NCBI GenBank assembly: GCA_001455915.2
Contig: LNDK02000066.1
Location: forward strand, 868,001 to 932,000
Direction of reading: 5' to 3'
DNA from: Samsoniella hepiali
Lineage: Eukaryota > Ascomycota > Sordariomycetes > Hypocreales > Cordycipitaceae
Length of the DNA: 64,000 nucleotides
A model generated the notes under the pieces. The model was not told the DNA's origin and ran no database searches. It was given only the letters and a program-made list of their open reading frames with translations. The position numbers were made by a program, and so were the translations under genes. Positions 44,197 through 57,100 of this stretch are shown here, in pieces. Numbering within the stretch: the stretch's first letter is position 1; each line of letters opens with the position of its first letter.

Positions 44197-46233
44197 TCAG
44201 CATCCTCCAGAAGAAAAGAAGGTAGGGCCCCCCCTGGGGTCATTCGGGAAACGTGACGGCTGCCCAGTGTTGGATTGGTGGTTCATTAAGCCAATCAACC
44301 GCCGCGCAACTGAAGGCTCAAGCTCTGTTCCGTCCCTAGCAATCTTGACTTCACGATTCGAGTTCCAAGGGTTCCGCAGCCCTCTTGTGCGGTAAAATGG
44401 CAACGGAACAGTGGACAGCCACTGGAGCTTGAACGGTTTCCCCGAGGTCTGCATGTCCTCGTCCGTGTCTTCCGCTTCCTTGTTTCTCATGACCTCGCTG
44501 TCATCCTCAAAGTCGCCGTCATTTTCATTTCCCTCGATTTGCCAAAACATTGTTCCTCGTGCAGAGTCGTCAATAATGCCTCCTCTTGGAATGTTGTCTT
44601 TCGCTTCGATCGAGACAGCTTGTGGTAGGTCGCTTTCGTCGGATGGTTGGTTTTGCGGTGCAAATTGGATGGCTGCGTCTGGATCCTGGTTTATTTCAGA
44701 TGCCATTCGAGCAAATCCGAAATATTCTCCAGATTTATTGGCGGAGAATACCAGGTAGACGTGTTCCGTCGTCTAGATTCTAGTCAGCATACTGGTGGGT
44801 CTTGACGCGCATTATAGCTACCCACCTTGAAGGCATTGTTTAAAAGATGTTCATTGTGTGACTGAGTAGCCCAGATACCAGTTTTGACGCTTTGCTCCAG
44901 ATCCTCGCGAGTAAGGCTCTTGAGAACAAAGAATCGATCTCGGTGGGCAGTTGCGTTGGCGTCCTTTTTGTCCCCTCGTCCCTCAGAAGCCTCAAGAGGG
45001 TCCGACCTTTCAGATATAGGAGATTTGACGTCTTCGGGTGGGTCGTTGGCAAGTGTGGGCGACGCAGGATTGCTCGTTCCAGCAGCGATGACAATATGGC
45101 TCTCTGCTGCTGCTTCCGTGCTGTTCTTTCGAAGTCGGCAAACCAATCGCACAGATTGGAACTTTGATTCATGGATAACCTTTTGGGCTTCAATAGAATT
45201 CGCATCCTCTTTGAAGTTGGCAAAGGCACAGTTGCTCTTCGAAATCAGAAACAAGGATTGGAGTCCGGGGGCTAATTCGCAAACGTGACGGACGAGATTC
45301 ATTAACTCGGTCTGTGGTGGAAGATTTCCGATCCATATGGCATGGCCTAGACGTTACAAGTCAGATTTGGCTATAATCTTCCGGGTTGGACGCGCGCCTT
45401 ACCACTTTGATGAGGCTTTCGTGGCCCTCCACGGACAATGTTTTGTTGTGGACGTTTAGTATCAACTACGATATCCAGTTAGCAATAGCTGGTGTTGAGA
45501 AATCCCATTCAAGCGTACCTGAGGGTGGGTTTTGATCTCGGAAAGATCTGTTTGTTCTGTTTGATGGTCTTCGAGGTTGGCTTCGGCCTTCGTGCTGGAT
45601 GTGTCCTTGGCTGTATTGTCGGTTCATCATGTGATCGGGCCGCTGACGAGTTGGATCAGGAAACTGGGGTGGTTGGGGGTAATATCCAGGGGATTGTGGA
45701 TGTTCCATGACGAACGGCACTGGATAGTAGCCATGATTGCCTTGTCCTTGCATCGGGTGCGGGCCATGGTGACTGGGGGAAGCGTTTGCCGCATAGTATT
45801 GATGCATTTGCGGCTGCTGCACAAAGTATCCCGGAATCATCATTGAACCGTGATGATGGCCGACGTACGGGTTATGTGGCATGTGTTGCATGATTGGCGG
45901 TGAAGTCTGCTGGTTGTACTGCCGATGACCCCCTGGAGGTGGGTGTTGGTAGCCTCCGTGAGGCAGGGCGCTAGCCATCGGCTCCATGTTGAAAAACGGC
46001 CCAGATTCACCTGCTGGAGATGAGGGGCCATATCTTCGGTCGAATTGTTCAGAAAAGGCCGGGTCCGGTTGCCCTTGAAAAGATTGTGGAATGGGGGGAG
46101 GATGTTGACGCGATGATGCAGGTGTTGGAGCGGACTTTGGAGCGGAGGGATCCAGCCCAGCGGTTATGGGTTTTTCGGCTGGATGCTCAGCTGTTTGCGC
46201 AGGCGTAGTTTGTGGAGATGAAATGTCTCCCAT
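44197..46233 (-). CDS. RRM and YTH-domain RNA-binding protein (probable m6A reader)
   Basis: Four exons: 46233-45519, 45465-45403, 45346-44826 and 44772-44197, introns 53, 56 and 53 bp; 624 aa. The start at 46233 has an ACCATGG context; the frame stays open 64 codons upstream. Residues 1-240 are disordered, rich in Pro, His, Gln and Tyr. An RRM follows at about 261-335, with HAIWIGNLPP (RNP2) and NCAFANFKE (RNP1). The YTH domain runs from about 394 to 597: RFFVLKSLTREDL, GIWATQSHNEHLLNNAF (cage Trp 418), VYLVFSANKSGEYFGFARM, then FKLQWLSTVPLPF (Trp 551), NPWNSNREVKIARDGTELEP. YTH domains bind N6-methyladenosine in RNA through an aromatic cage, and two cage tryptophans are visible. An acidic insertion of about 90 residues (456-546) splits the domain. 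Exon joins restore HQSGHAIWIG and NNAFKTTEHVYLVF. Probably acts on methylated mRNA; location and targets are not evident. Confidence 0.9.
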
Positions 46234-49200
46234 GGTGACGTGTCGACTTTCCGAATCAACGGAGGAATGGTACGGTTCTCCTAGTAGAGACTGATGATGG
46301 TGGCCCACAGGCAGTCGACAACCCAGAAGACGGCTAGAGGTGCAGCGAGAAGAGACCTCGAAGGTTTTTGTGCAGAGATAAGGGCGGATGCAATTGAAAT
46401 GGGCGAGTAGTGGCGAGGCTGACAAGACTAAAAGGAAAGTGTCAGCCAGACTAGAAGATAGATGCCAGTCACGACGATCCTTGGCGGTGGTAGGGTATGA
46501 TAAATAGCCGATTTTCCACTCTGCAGGATAGTTTTATGTAGATATTTGTTGGAAGCAGGGTAAAGCGCGAGACCAGGCCAGTTGCGCGCAATTGGTAATT
46601 GGGGCTTGGGCAAGAGACAGTAGCCTTCTGGCGGCAAGTCCAGGTCACCTTGCAACAAATCTCCACAGTACCTAAGATTCTGCGAGGTGAAAGCTCGGCG
46701 GAGAGACGCAGGAAGACTAAACGTTTGAACTACCGTACCTCGAGTTTTTTTCCGGTGTAAGCGGGGAGCGCTGAGGACGAACGCTGGAGCGGGAGTTTAT
46801 GGTCCGGTAGGGCTGCTCAGCCCATGTCAGCCCACTATAGAGGTGGTAAAGTGAAACAAAGGTGCCTGTTCTTACTCACTGAAAGAATCCAGAGTGCCTG
46901 ATGCACGTTGAAGTGTGAAGGAGGTAAAAATAAATGAAGAAGGGGCGAGGTGAAGGAGCTTGAGAGGAGCTCCGGGGGTGTGGTGGATGAGTTAGAGCCT
47001 AGTAAAGGATAATGTATCAGCTAGCAGTCCTTTCTCGGAGATCAAAGGAAAGAAAGATGACCGGAAGTGCGGGAAGGCGACGGGATAGGCGCTTGGGAAT
47101 ATGTGGGATCTGCCTAGTTGGAGATGGTCGGTCGGCCCCGGCTCAAGCCCTGGTTTTGTAGGCAGGCTATTTTTTTTCAACGGTCCAAGGTGACACAGTA
47201 GTTGGGGGGCAAGGAGGGTATAGGGCGGGCCAGAGATGTATAGGTAGTGAGTGAGATTGGTGACCTACAGGGATTCTTAAGCGCCAAGCAAGGTGCCGGA
47301 AACAGGGTTCAGCAGTGCCAATAACTTGTGGCAGTGTCGAGGATGAAGAGGATGTTGTACTTGGGCAACTCGTGCAGGAACAGGGAAAGACGGGCACTAC
47401 GCCACAATGACTTTGCCACAACTGCCAAGTGCCTGTCAAAACTGGGTATGCCCCGCGGTGTTTTGGCGAGAGGATGGGGTAGGGCGAAATCCCAATGAAA
47501 AGGATGGTGTAGTGGGAATGGGAAAGTGGGTGTTGATGCTGTCCGCCCCGGCGCCGCCGCAACGACGCAAATAGAAGCTGCTGACGACGACTGGCTGCAA
47601 TATAAAGAGGTGGTAAAGGGTTAGAATCAAGAAAATGGGATTCAGAGGCCCCGGTAAAAATGAGATGTGAGTCAATTGGATGTTTGGCAGCCAGAAGGTG
47701 AAGATGTAGGAAACAGGATCTTGGCGGGTCGGAAGAAGCCCGTGTAAGGCGGCATCACAAACGGGATGGGCACTATGAATAGCATGAACCGACAAGGACC
47801 ATTTTCCCATTACGAAAAGTACGGTAACCTACAGACAGCCATGATCAATACCGAATGCATGTACCACCTACCGGTTACACGCAGCAAGCAATTATGGTGT
47901 AAGCAGGGCGTCATAGGTTACTGGTACGTCGCAGGCTTGTCCACATGGTCAGTCACTAAATCATAACTACTGGGTAGTAGCTATAGTACGAGCCTCCACA
48001 GCTAACCATGCACAAGACCGCGCAAGGGTCGTCCAATCGCTTCAGCTCATTGGGCTATATTCTAGACCTTTTTTTTTTTTTTTTTTCGCCACCCAATGCC
48101 AATCCAGGAACGTTTCTGGGCAAAAACCGGGGAGGGGGGGTTGCTCCATACAGCAAAACCGGTTCTCTAAATAGCCCGCTCGCTAGCAGGCAGTAGGGTC
48201 TCGTACGAAATACCAAACGCGTGTCGCTGGAGCGGGACCTAGTACAGGGCTCTTTTCTATTTTCTAGACTGGGCTATTGCTGCCAAGGTATTCTTTCTAT
48301 CGGTCCACACCCTGTGGCTTTGTTGTGGTGGCTTTGCGCTCGTTGTCGACGTCCAAATAAACAGGGCAGACCGAGTGGCGATTTTTTCACTGCGCCGGAG
48401 ACTGCCGCCGGTCGGCTCTCATTCGAGAAACCGTTACTTGTGGCTGCTGGATGTTTCTAGTAGGGCAGAAAAAGGTACAAGGCGACGGGGGGGCAGGGGG
48501 CGTGGCTTTAGCCATCACTTGAGGCGGCGGCCGAACCATTTGACACGTTAAGAAAACTAAAATAAGCTGCCGTCCAACGCATTATAGTTCTGGTGCAGCA
48601 CCAAGCGAACCCCCCACAAGGAGAAGAAAGAAGAAAAAAAAACGCTGGACGGAACAGTGACGCTCCGGTGAATGCGGCTGGGTTGGTTGTGCGAGTTCCC
48701 GGCCCGACGCCATCGGTTTTTTGCACAGCCCTCGGCGGCGGTCGGTGAGCGAGCGGACGGACGTTTTTACAGTCGAACGGTTGCTAGCCTCAAAAGAATC
48801 AGATTTGCTGTGATTAACCGAGGCGAGACAAAGTATTGTATCGTGTTGTGGCTGATGAGGCTGCTCCGGAAGGACAAGGGCCCGGCGGGTGCGGTCTTGG
48901 CCAGCCTGGGGGGGGGCATCGGTCAGAATTTCCCATGCGCGCCCCCGGTGGCACAATCTGATCCTACCAGTGTGTAGATTGACGTGGTGCTGGCTGCCGT
49001 GTACAGAGCAACGGTATGGCAATGGACCCCTAATGATCAGCCCAAGCTTGCATCATGTCGCCGGCCATGCAGCTGGTGGTCATGAGAGCTGCCCGTGTCC
49101 CGTCCCCCAGTCTCGTGCTCGACAGCTTGCTTTTTGGGGGTGAATGAATGACGAAGACGATTTGGGGGGATGGACACTGGCATTTGTATCACCAAGTACG

Positions 49201-52200
49201 TCTCTCGATGGTTGGTTTTCTTGGCCCCGGCGTGAAATAGGGCGATGGGGTCTTCCGTCTGCCGCCTGCCTTGGTGGTTTGGCTTACACGGGTTTGCACA
49301 GGGTTGGGACCAAGGCCTTGTCTGTAGTCGCCACCACACCCGTCTCACCATGTGGTGTACGTGATGGCAGATGATGGGGGATTTTACGATTTCCCATTGT
49401 TTTTGAAACGCAAAATATACGAAAACTGCATGCTACCCCAATATCCTAGATCAAAGTACTGAGTAAGCGCAAAGGGCGCGGATCATGATATCATCATTAC
49501 TGAAGCCATGGGAAAGAATGATTCGCATCGTACCATCCATCACCCACCCACCCACCCACCCACGCTTCGTTCTTTTTCACCAGCCACGAGAGCCGCCCAC
49601 CTCCTTCTCCCCCAACGGGTGTGCAACTTGCCGTGCTACCCAGATTGAAGACAAGAGCCACACAGGGCACAGGGCTTCCAGAGCGGGCTGACGGCGAGGC
49701 CAGGCTGGATGATTGCCCACACGCCCCGCTCCAACTGGACCCTTGAATTGTCTTCTCGCCTCTCCCAAGTGGGGGGCGGTGGTGACCTTGCAAATAGGAC
49801 GCCGATTATTACCAAGTTGGCAATCCAAACGGATTCACGCATCGAGCCCGCCAAAACAAAACAAAAATGTGGTGCAAAGGCTATTGCGGGCGGAAGGAAT
49901 GCTCCGGGCATATTCGTGGGCGAATTGAGATGCAAGAGTTCAAGAAAGCTGATCCTGGCTCGTGAAGCAGATAGTCAGAGGAGGACAGGGGATGAGCATC
50001 GTAGGAAAAAGATTGGCGATTATCAGATGCACCACTATCATAATTGCAAATGTGGTTTAATAGTTGACAGTCTGGTAATCATGATGAGTAATGTACGTGC
50101 AGAGAGAGCCGCTGCACCACCATGGCCCAGCCTCCATTCGTTACGATTCCGCCAAGCACAAAAGAAAAAAGCGCCAAGATGATGCGGACCACCCCCGGTC
50201 CATAGAAGCACATTTTGTTTCTTTTTTTCAAATAATTGTTTTCTGACTGTGAAAAGTCCCTTGTGCGTTCGTCTTGCTGTCACCAGCAGATGATCCACAT
50301 ATACTCGACGCACGCCCCCACCCCCAACCGGTTATGACGACATTGACTTTTCCAACACCCCCCCTGGACCCCGAAACCGCCGGGGCTGCGGTGCTGCCCT
50401 GCGCAAGGGAAAAAAAATTCAATTGCAATTCAGTAGGTGCCAAAATTCCAAGATTTCGATCCGATATCCGATGATAATCCCAAATGCACAGCCACACCAC
50501 CACACCTTTGAGTCACCATTACGCAATGACACGTAATCAGAGCCCCCCAACAACAAGAGGAGGCCTGAGCCACAGCCAAGCCACAAGTGCACCCGCCACA
50601 AAGGGCTCCCAAGAACGTTCTCGTCTTTCAAGTTGTTGAGCGCAACTCACGCTAATAATCCAAGGCACAGCGAGGCTGAGAAAAAACTCTCGTCAGGACT
50701 CGTTTTTTCAAATTCGGGGGGAAACAGGTACGAGTCTTGTCCCTTTGTTACAAGATACCATCCTAAAGTCACCTTGTCAGTCGTTTGCCCTTTTCTGTTT
50801 CAAACTTAAGAAGCCGACTTGTAAGGAATCGCCGAAAAGCAACAAGAAAACAAGAAATGTGAGTTCCAGGTTCCAGCCACATGTACCCGGTACAATAACC
50901 CACATGAGCCACTCCGCCACTGAATCAGAGAGTATGAAAAAGCGACGAGTCTGATGGAGATGTCTCCCCCCTCTCCTCCACCCAGTCGGTACTGAAGGCC
51001 CTGTGGCTCCGGCCCCACTCTTGGCCGCCGCCGCCTCCGCCGCCGTCGTGTCCCTACCGGTGGTACCTTGATTTGAGATGGTGGTTGTGGTTGTAGAATA
51101 AAGAAAAAGGACTAGGAGGGGGGGGAAAAGTATAATGTCGGACTCTACTTTGGCGCCCGCCCGGTGGCAAATCCCTCTTTTTTTACTTTTTTCTTCTTTT
51201 TCAGCCTGTTCAACGGGGGGGGGGGGGGNNNNNNNNNNNNNNNNNNNNNNNNNNNNNNNNNNNNNNNNNNNNNNNNNNNNNNNNNNNNNNNNNNNNNNNN
51301 NNNNNNNNNNNNNNNTTTTTTGTTTTTTTTTTTCTCGCTCGGCTCGGGGGGGGGGGGGGGGGGGGTAATGGCTCTCGCTGCTGTCGCACCAGGTCTGTGT
51401 CGGTCCGCTGAGAAAGCAGAGAGGTAGCGCCATCTCTTTTACACCCCCGCTTGGGCGCCGATAACTGCTTTTTTTCCTTGTCTACCGGTCGAGTTCACAT
51501 CCGGGCCACACGCCCCCCCGCCCGCCCGAAAAACTGCGCGCGCGCCCGGCGCGCCATGGTATTTGAAATAAAACGGCTGCCGAATCGGCGCCCCTTTCTA
51601 TAGATACTAGTAGTCTGAACCTTGCGAACAAGCGGTTTTTCCTCGGTGAGAGAGACTGACGGACAAGGCCCGCGCTACCTGGACCCTTGGTTTAGACCCT
51701 GCATCTAGACCAAAAGATGAGCATAGCAATGCCTAAACACATGTTTGCAGACCCCAATGACTCCACAGGGTAGAGTCCGGTGATCAAGGATCAATGCTGG
51801 AGAACGAAACGTTTCCTCGGGAAAAATAAATAAATCAATGCCATTGCTTCCGCGGAGCCCTGCCCCCGGCACGCCGAAGTCTTGGCCCCGAAATCAGTAC
51901 AGGGTAGGCCATCTGCAAGGTGAAACTATCGCCGCCACCCCGATGACTCCGGAGCCGCGAATTGTATGGGACCCCTACACGGCCACGCCGCGCCAACCAG
52001 CGTGTGCATGCTTCCAATGCGCGATGCGAAAAACAGACAATCATTTCTTGGCAACTTGAAAGCCCCGATACTCCCGACATGCCCCCTGTTCGGCGTGGAC
52101 GCGCCGAAGGGATCTGCAATCACGCGCATCACTAGGTCTACATGCCCCCCCTCCCAGGAATCCCCAGATACCGAGGCGAACTGCCCAATCGAGCGAGTAA

Positions 52201-52697
52201 AGGGGATCGCATGACTCCGGGAATATTGACAATCTATTTGCAAAACAACTGACCGGCAGCTACAACCCGGCATTTGTTGCTCTGGATAGCGAACGGCGAG
52301 CTCCTGGTGCCGGAAACCCAGCAGAGAGTAGAGTACAGCCAATCGAAATGAGTGGTGCCATCTTTGCCTACCTTTCCATTCGACAATGGATCGATCCGTA
52401 AGTATTGGACGGCCGGTACTGTGTAGCTACAGCATACAGTGCCTGAGATGCGCATGTACGTTCTAGTCAAATGAGCTGAAGCGGCCCAGCTTATCTTGGT
52501 AGTTGAACAATTACGGCGGTCCAGACATGACCTTTACCAGCCTACATCATAGCAAAGCAGTTATCAGGGTCCTATCTACCCAATACATCACCAACTAGGC
52601 GTATGCATAGCATCACTGTGGCCTTGCACAACTCCCAAGTATCAATTGTTATTAGACGTATCTAATGCGTAGCTATTGTACATGTGCATCGCAGCCC
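46234..52697. other. Gene-free stretch of about 6.5 kb upstream of the YTH gene
   Basis: No protein gene, tRNA or mobile element is recognised. It must include the YTH promoter (left). It holds pyrimidine/purine homopolymers: an 18-nt T run (48069-48086), (CCCA)n at about 49542-49562, G runs at 51215-51228 and 51346-51365, and 87 N at 51229-51315. Open frames longer than 60 codons occur but are scattered, unbiased and usually matched by frames on the other strand. Long 5' UTRs, long noncoding RNA or a large regulatory region are possible. Confidence 0.5.
51215..51365. other. Assembly gap flanked by G and T homopolymers
   Basis: 87 N at 51229-51315 are preceded by 14 G and followed by T runs and then 20 G. 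The gap probably marks a low-complexity tract the assembler could not cross; its true length may differ. Confidence 0.95.
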
Positions 52698-53557
52698 TTA
52701 GTCCTTCTTCAGCGGCACAAACACCTCCTCGATACCGTCCTTGGAGACGATGAGCATCTGGAGGGCATCGCCCACCTCAATGTGGCGCTCCGCCGCGCCG
52801 TCAAACGCGTCCTTGATAATCGTCTCGACCTGCGGCCGGGTGAGGGGCTCGCGGGCCCGCTCCTGGAGGTTATGGCCGGTGCCGCTCCCGGGAATGTACT
52901 GGTTGTGAAAGTTGACCTGGTTGTCGAGAAAGGGCATGATGAGGCTCGCCGCGGCGCCGCCGGCGCGGCACTGCTCGCGCTCGTAGCTGCCGACGGGGTC
53001 GTACGAGTAGACGGCGCCGACGCCCTCCTCGTCGAGGCCACCGAGCAGCGCGTGCGTGTAGTAGGGAAAGAAGCGCTTCTGGTAGAGAATCGTCGACAGG
53101 CGCTTGGCGCAGGCATTGAGCGTCATGGGCTTGCCGTGGCGGTAGCGGTAGATCTTGCAGATGGTGTCGAGGCGGTCGCGGAGGGCCTCGCCGTCGGCCG
53201 CGAAGCCGCACACGGAAAGCACAATCGTGGCGTCGTCCTGCGAGGCGTTGGTGCCGCCAATCTTGAACACCTTGGGGGACATGCGCGAGTTGATGCTGTA
53301 GCCGCTCGTGTGTCGTGTGTCGCCCGCCATGACGGTGAAGTCGGCGCCGGCGATGCCGAGGGTCGAGCCGCCGTTGTCAGTGTATCTGAAAGGGAGAAAG
53401 GAGTCAGCGAGGGATATACGCGAGGCATGGATGCCGCTTTGCGCCAGGGCTCTTACGGGTTGAAGCGATGCTCGCGCGGCTCGCCAGCTTGTCGGGGGAC
53501 GTCAGACATGGCATAGTTGGGCCCATTCATGAGCGGGTTTTGGCTAAACATGGCCAT
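52698..53557 (-). CDS. PRE7: 20S proteasome subunit beta-6
   Basis: Two exons, 53557-53457 and 53385-52698, with a 71-bp intron; 262 aa. This is the beta-6 (PSMB1, C5) subunit of the 20S core, which is not proteolytically active. After an N-terminal extension of about 30 residues come RFNPYTDNGGSTLGIAGADFTVMAGDTRHTSGYSINSR, the typical beta-6 segment, without the catalytic N-terminal Thr of active subunits; SYDPVGSYEREQCRAGGAAASLIMPFLDNQV and VGDALQMLIVSKDGIEE follow. Two ATGs lie two codons apart at the start; the first is taken. The exon join restores FNPYTDNGG. It is transcribed divergently from STT4. Confidence 0.96.
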
Positions 53558-54154
53558 TGTGACGGCGCGCGCGTATGCCGGGGTTGTGCTTGAGCTAGAG
53601 GTGATGCTGGCCGGCCGTGGTCGAGGTGCTGCGTGGGCGGAATTGATGGCTTGGTGATGGGATGTGATCGTGTTCGCAGGCAGAAGGAGCTTGCTCACCT
53701 GTGAGGTTGCTCAGGCTTAGCGCACGCGTACAACTGGAGCCTTGCCACAGGTGGTGCGTCCTCGCTGCTGCGTTGGCCTTGCACCGCGCCACACCTACCA
53801 GCCACACCAGCAATGGCAAGCTCCCAACCAGCCAACCAGCCACGCTTAAAATGACTAAGCCCCGCACGGTCGGCAGGACCTGGGGGAAGCTCTCCTGTCC
53901 GCTCCAGCCTAGGCTATGCAGTCTCTCACGGCTATCCGCTAATTAAGGCTGGAGGCTAGCTTCCCCTGGCTGCCCAGAGAGAACGCCACGAGCGTCTGCG
54001 CCGTCGATACTGGCACCTGTGACCTCGGCAACAATTTTCTTCATCTGCACGTCTCCGCAGACGCCTCTCTGCTGGTCGCCGGTCCCCCTTTGTCGCTTGC
54101 CATTGCCATCCTGCCATTGTCTGCCCGCTGTCGTCGGGTACAAACAAACGCATC
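53558..54154. promoter_or_regulatory. Divergent promoter region (PRE7 / STT4)
   Basis: About 0.6 kb separates the two start codons, which point away from each other. I saw no clear TATA box, and no gene. Confidence 0.5.
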
Positions 54155-57100
54155 ATGCCGGGCGACATTCGCGCGCGAGCGCTTGACAAGATCGCCTCGT
54201 TGGCCGCATCTTCCACCAACACCTCCTTTGACAAGTCTGATCTCGACAGGCTGTGCCGAGCCTGCAACGTCAGCGGCCGCGGCCGCGAGTACAACCATGG
54301 CGCATACAATTCGAAGCAGACCAGCTCGCTCAGCCGCATCCCCATGGTAATGCCGTCCCGATATTCTGTGCACGCTTCAAAAAAAGCTAACACATGTAGT
54401 CAATTCGCGAATTCGAAGTCCTCCTCGCCCTTTGCAAGACTGCGCCCAGTATCCTGTCTGCGCAGAGCGCTCAGAAGCTTTCCTACCAGCTCATCCCGTA
54501 CATCCTCGAGGCGCACTCGCAGACCTTTGTTCCCTCGCCATTCTTTCGCAAAGTCAACCCGTGTCCGACCGAGTCTCTGTCCTTTCACGTCACTGCCGCG
54601 CTTCTCTCTCTGGGAATCAACTACAACGAGCTTAAGGAGACCGTCACAGACGGTATCTGGGCCTTTACCAATGCCTGCAGCCGAACCACCGAGAGCGTGC
54701 TCTCCCCCCGCACTGGCGACCCCGAGAACCTGAACATTGACGAGGCCATCCGAACGCTCAACATTGCCGTCGCCATCCTCGGCTTCCTAGACGCCGCGGC
54801 CGCTCAGGCCGACTTTTGGAAGGCGGGTGGCCGGCTGGGTCTTATCCAAAAGGTCAAGCAGCTGCTCTCTGAGCCGTTCCTTGTTGCTGTTGAGACTGCC
54901 TTGTCCACGATCCGCAATGCGCGCAGCGACGACCGCGATGTGCGTGAATGGAAGCGCCATTTGCGCAACTATTCTGCCGCGGGTCGTCCGCTTGGCGCCA
55001 TGCTCTTGCAGCGAAGCTTCATGTGGCTCGTCCTTTCCAGCACCGCTCTGATGATTACCGATGGACACCAGCTGCGCAAGAAGCACGTCCTCGATGTGCT
55101 CATGGATAATGGAGGCGCCCTGCCTCGCGCCGAAGGCTTTGTTGCCGACGCTGACCTGCGATCCATTGACCTCCACGCCAACTTTGCTATTGACCAGATG
55201 AACTACATTGAAGCTGGTGCCGACTTTGCTCGTCTTGGCTCGCCTTCTCAGCAGAAGCTTACTTATGCTGTCAAGTCCGCTGCCATGATTTCCTTCTTGA
55301 ACTGTACCATGCTGAACGAGGATGCTGCCGAGCCTGAGCTCATGATGAACTGGCTGCAGCAGACCCTGGATGATCCCCAGCAGATGAGCGATGACACCCT
55401 TGCTTCGACTACCCTACGCTGCATGGCTCTGCTTAGCCGCATTGCTCCCTCGTTTTCGCAGACTGTGATTCGATCGCTGCCTCGCTTCATTGTTCAGGAT
55501 GTCACTAACACCGGCACTGGTGCCGTCGCCTCCAGAAGCCTTGCGTTTGTGCTTAAAAAGTTGTCCAAGGATGCCGTCATTAGCACTCTCTACTCCCTTG
55601 GCAACGTGCTTAGTCCTGATACCCAGGAGAGGCTCGCCAACGGCCACCTTAATGGGTCTGTTGACGGGGAGAATGGTCCGAATCCCGTGTACCAGCGCCG
55701 CCACTCCAATGCTAGCTCAATTACCGTCGATATGAATGGCGAGGAAGAGGCAGCTATCGTGTATCGCAACGTTGTGCAGGCCATTTGCGGCATTGCCACT
55801 GCGTACGAGGACGAACAAATCACTGCTCTTGCCCAGTCTATTCTCCTTCAGAAACTGGACAAGGTCAACGCTACTGTGGATGTGCAAGTCATTTCCGGCG
55901 CCGCCGACTTGGCCCTCAGTGGTGGTCAGCTCGAGTTTCGTTCCCTCTTGAAAATGTACAACAGACTCGGCCACATTGGTGTCATTGATAAGAAAGAGTT
56001 CTTCTCAGAGGCTGTTTTCAAAGGCCGAACACACCTTTCGGCGAACCTTCGCCGTGATTCGCCACTGTTTGATATTTACTGGGAGCACCTGCTCGAGAGC
56101 ATCATTGCCCTTGGGGATGCGTACTCTCAGGGTCAGACAAAGCAGGTCGATGTTGACCTGGCTGCGCAAGAGATTGGAGAATTGCTCCACCCTCTAGCTG
56201 TGCTCATGTCTGCAAACGATCTCGCCGCTAGGCCTTTGGCCAACGACGAATCTTACGCCCTGCTTCGGGATGCCTGGTTCAATATTGTTGTCCATGGGTT
56301 CTCCACCTCGACGGAGCGAGGCAAGAGATACTTGAACGAGTTGCGGATGATTGCCATTCACTCCCCCCCGCTGGCCGCTGAGCAGCGTGGAGAGCAGGTC
56401 GAAAGTGACATTGAGCTCAACACAGTTTTGCGTCGCGGCAACAGCGGCGAGAGAGAGTCTATGCAGAAGAAGCTCCTGACCGAGCTCATTCCCACCAAGG
56501 CCTCGGACATCAAGGGCCTCAGTTACCGCAAGGTCATCTTTTTGCACTCTGCGTATCTCGTTGAGATCCTGCGCGCTGACTCTGGAGATTGCACAAAGGT
56601 CCTGTCTTACTTTGCTGAGCGTAGCATGCTACAGAAAGAGGTGTGCAGTGTCATGGAGGGCATTTCTAACGCGGTAGTTGATAAATATGTCAAAAGGACC
56701 ATCAGTGGTACCGAGCCTGCTTTCTCGGCGCAGTACGCCGCCAAACAGCTTGCCACTATATTCTCTCTTTGCTGCCATCGCATTGAGCGTGTTCAGAAAG
56801 CTGCTTTTGCATCGGCTGACAAGGTCGTGCGAGACGTTCCCTCTTCACTCTGCTACAGCACCTCGCTCTTTGCCTTGCTCGAATTGCTTTCTCTGATGTG
56901 GTCCAGCTGCCTAGAGGCCGAGACTGACATGTACGGCCACAGGTCTACGTTTACATCTCAACGTGGCAACGTGACTGTGAGGCTTTCGGATGACTACGAT
57001 TTCCGCAGTTTGACCTTGAAGCACCTGCATCAAAGGGCCCGTGCCTGGGTCATTGCAGCCATTAATCTTGCGCCGCTCGACGTCAAGGGCTTGCTCCAGA

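Noticed and set aside
46234..46425. In-frame N-terminal extension of the YTH protein to 46425
   Set aside because: The ATG at 46233 has a better context and the extension shows no coding character, but use of the upstream ATG cannot be excluded.
51135..51433. Open frames running through the N gap
   Set aside because: They rely on unknown bases and homopolymers, so they carry no evidence of coding.
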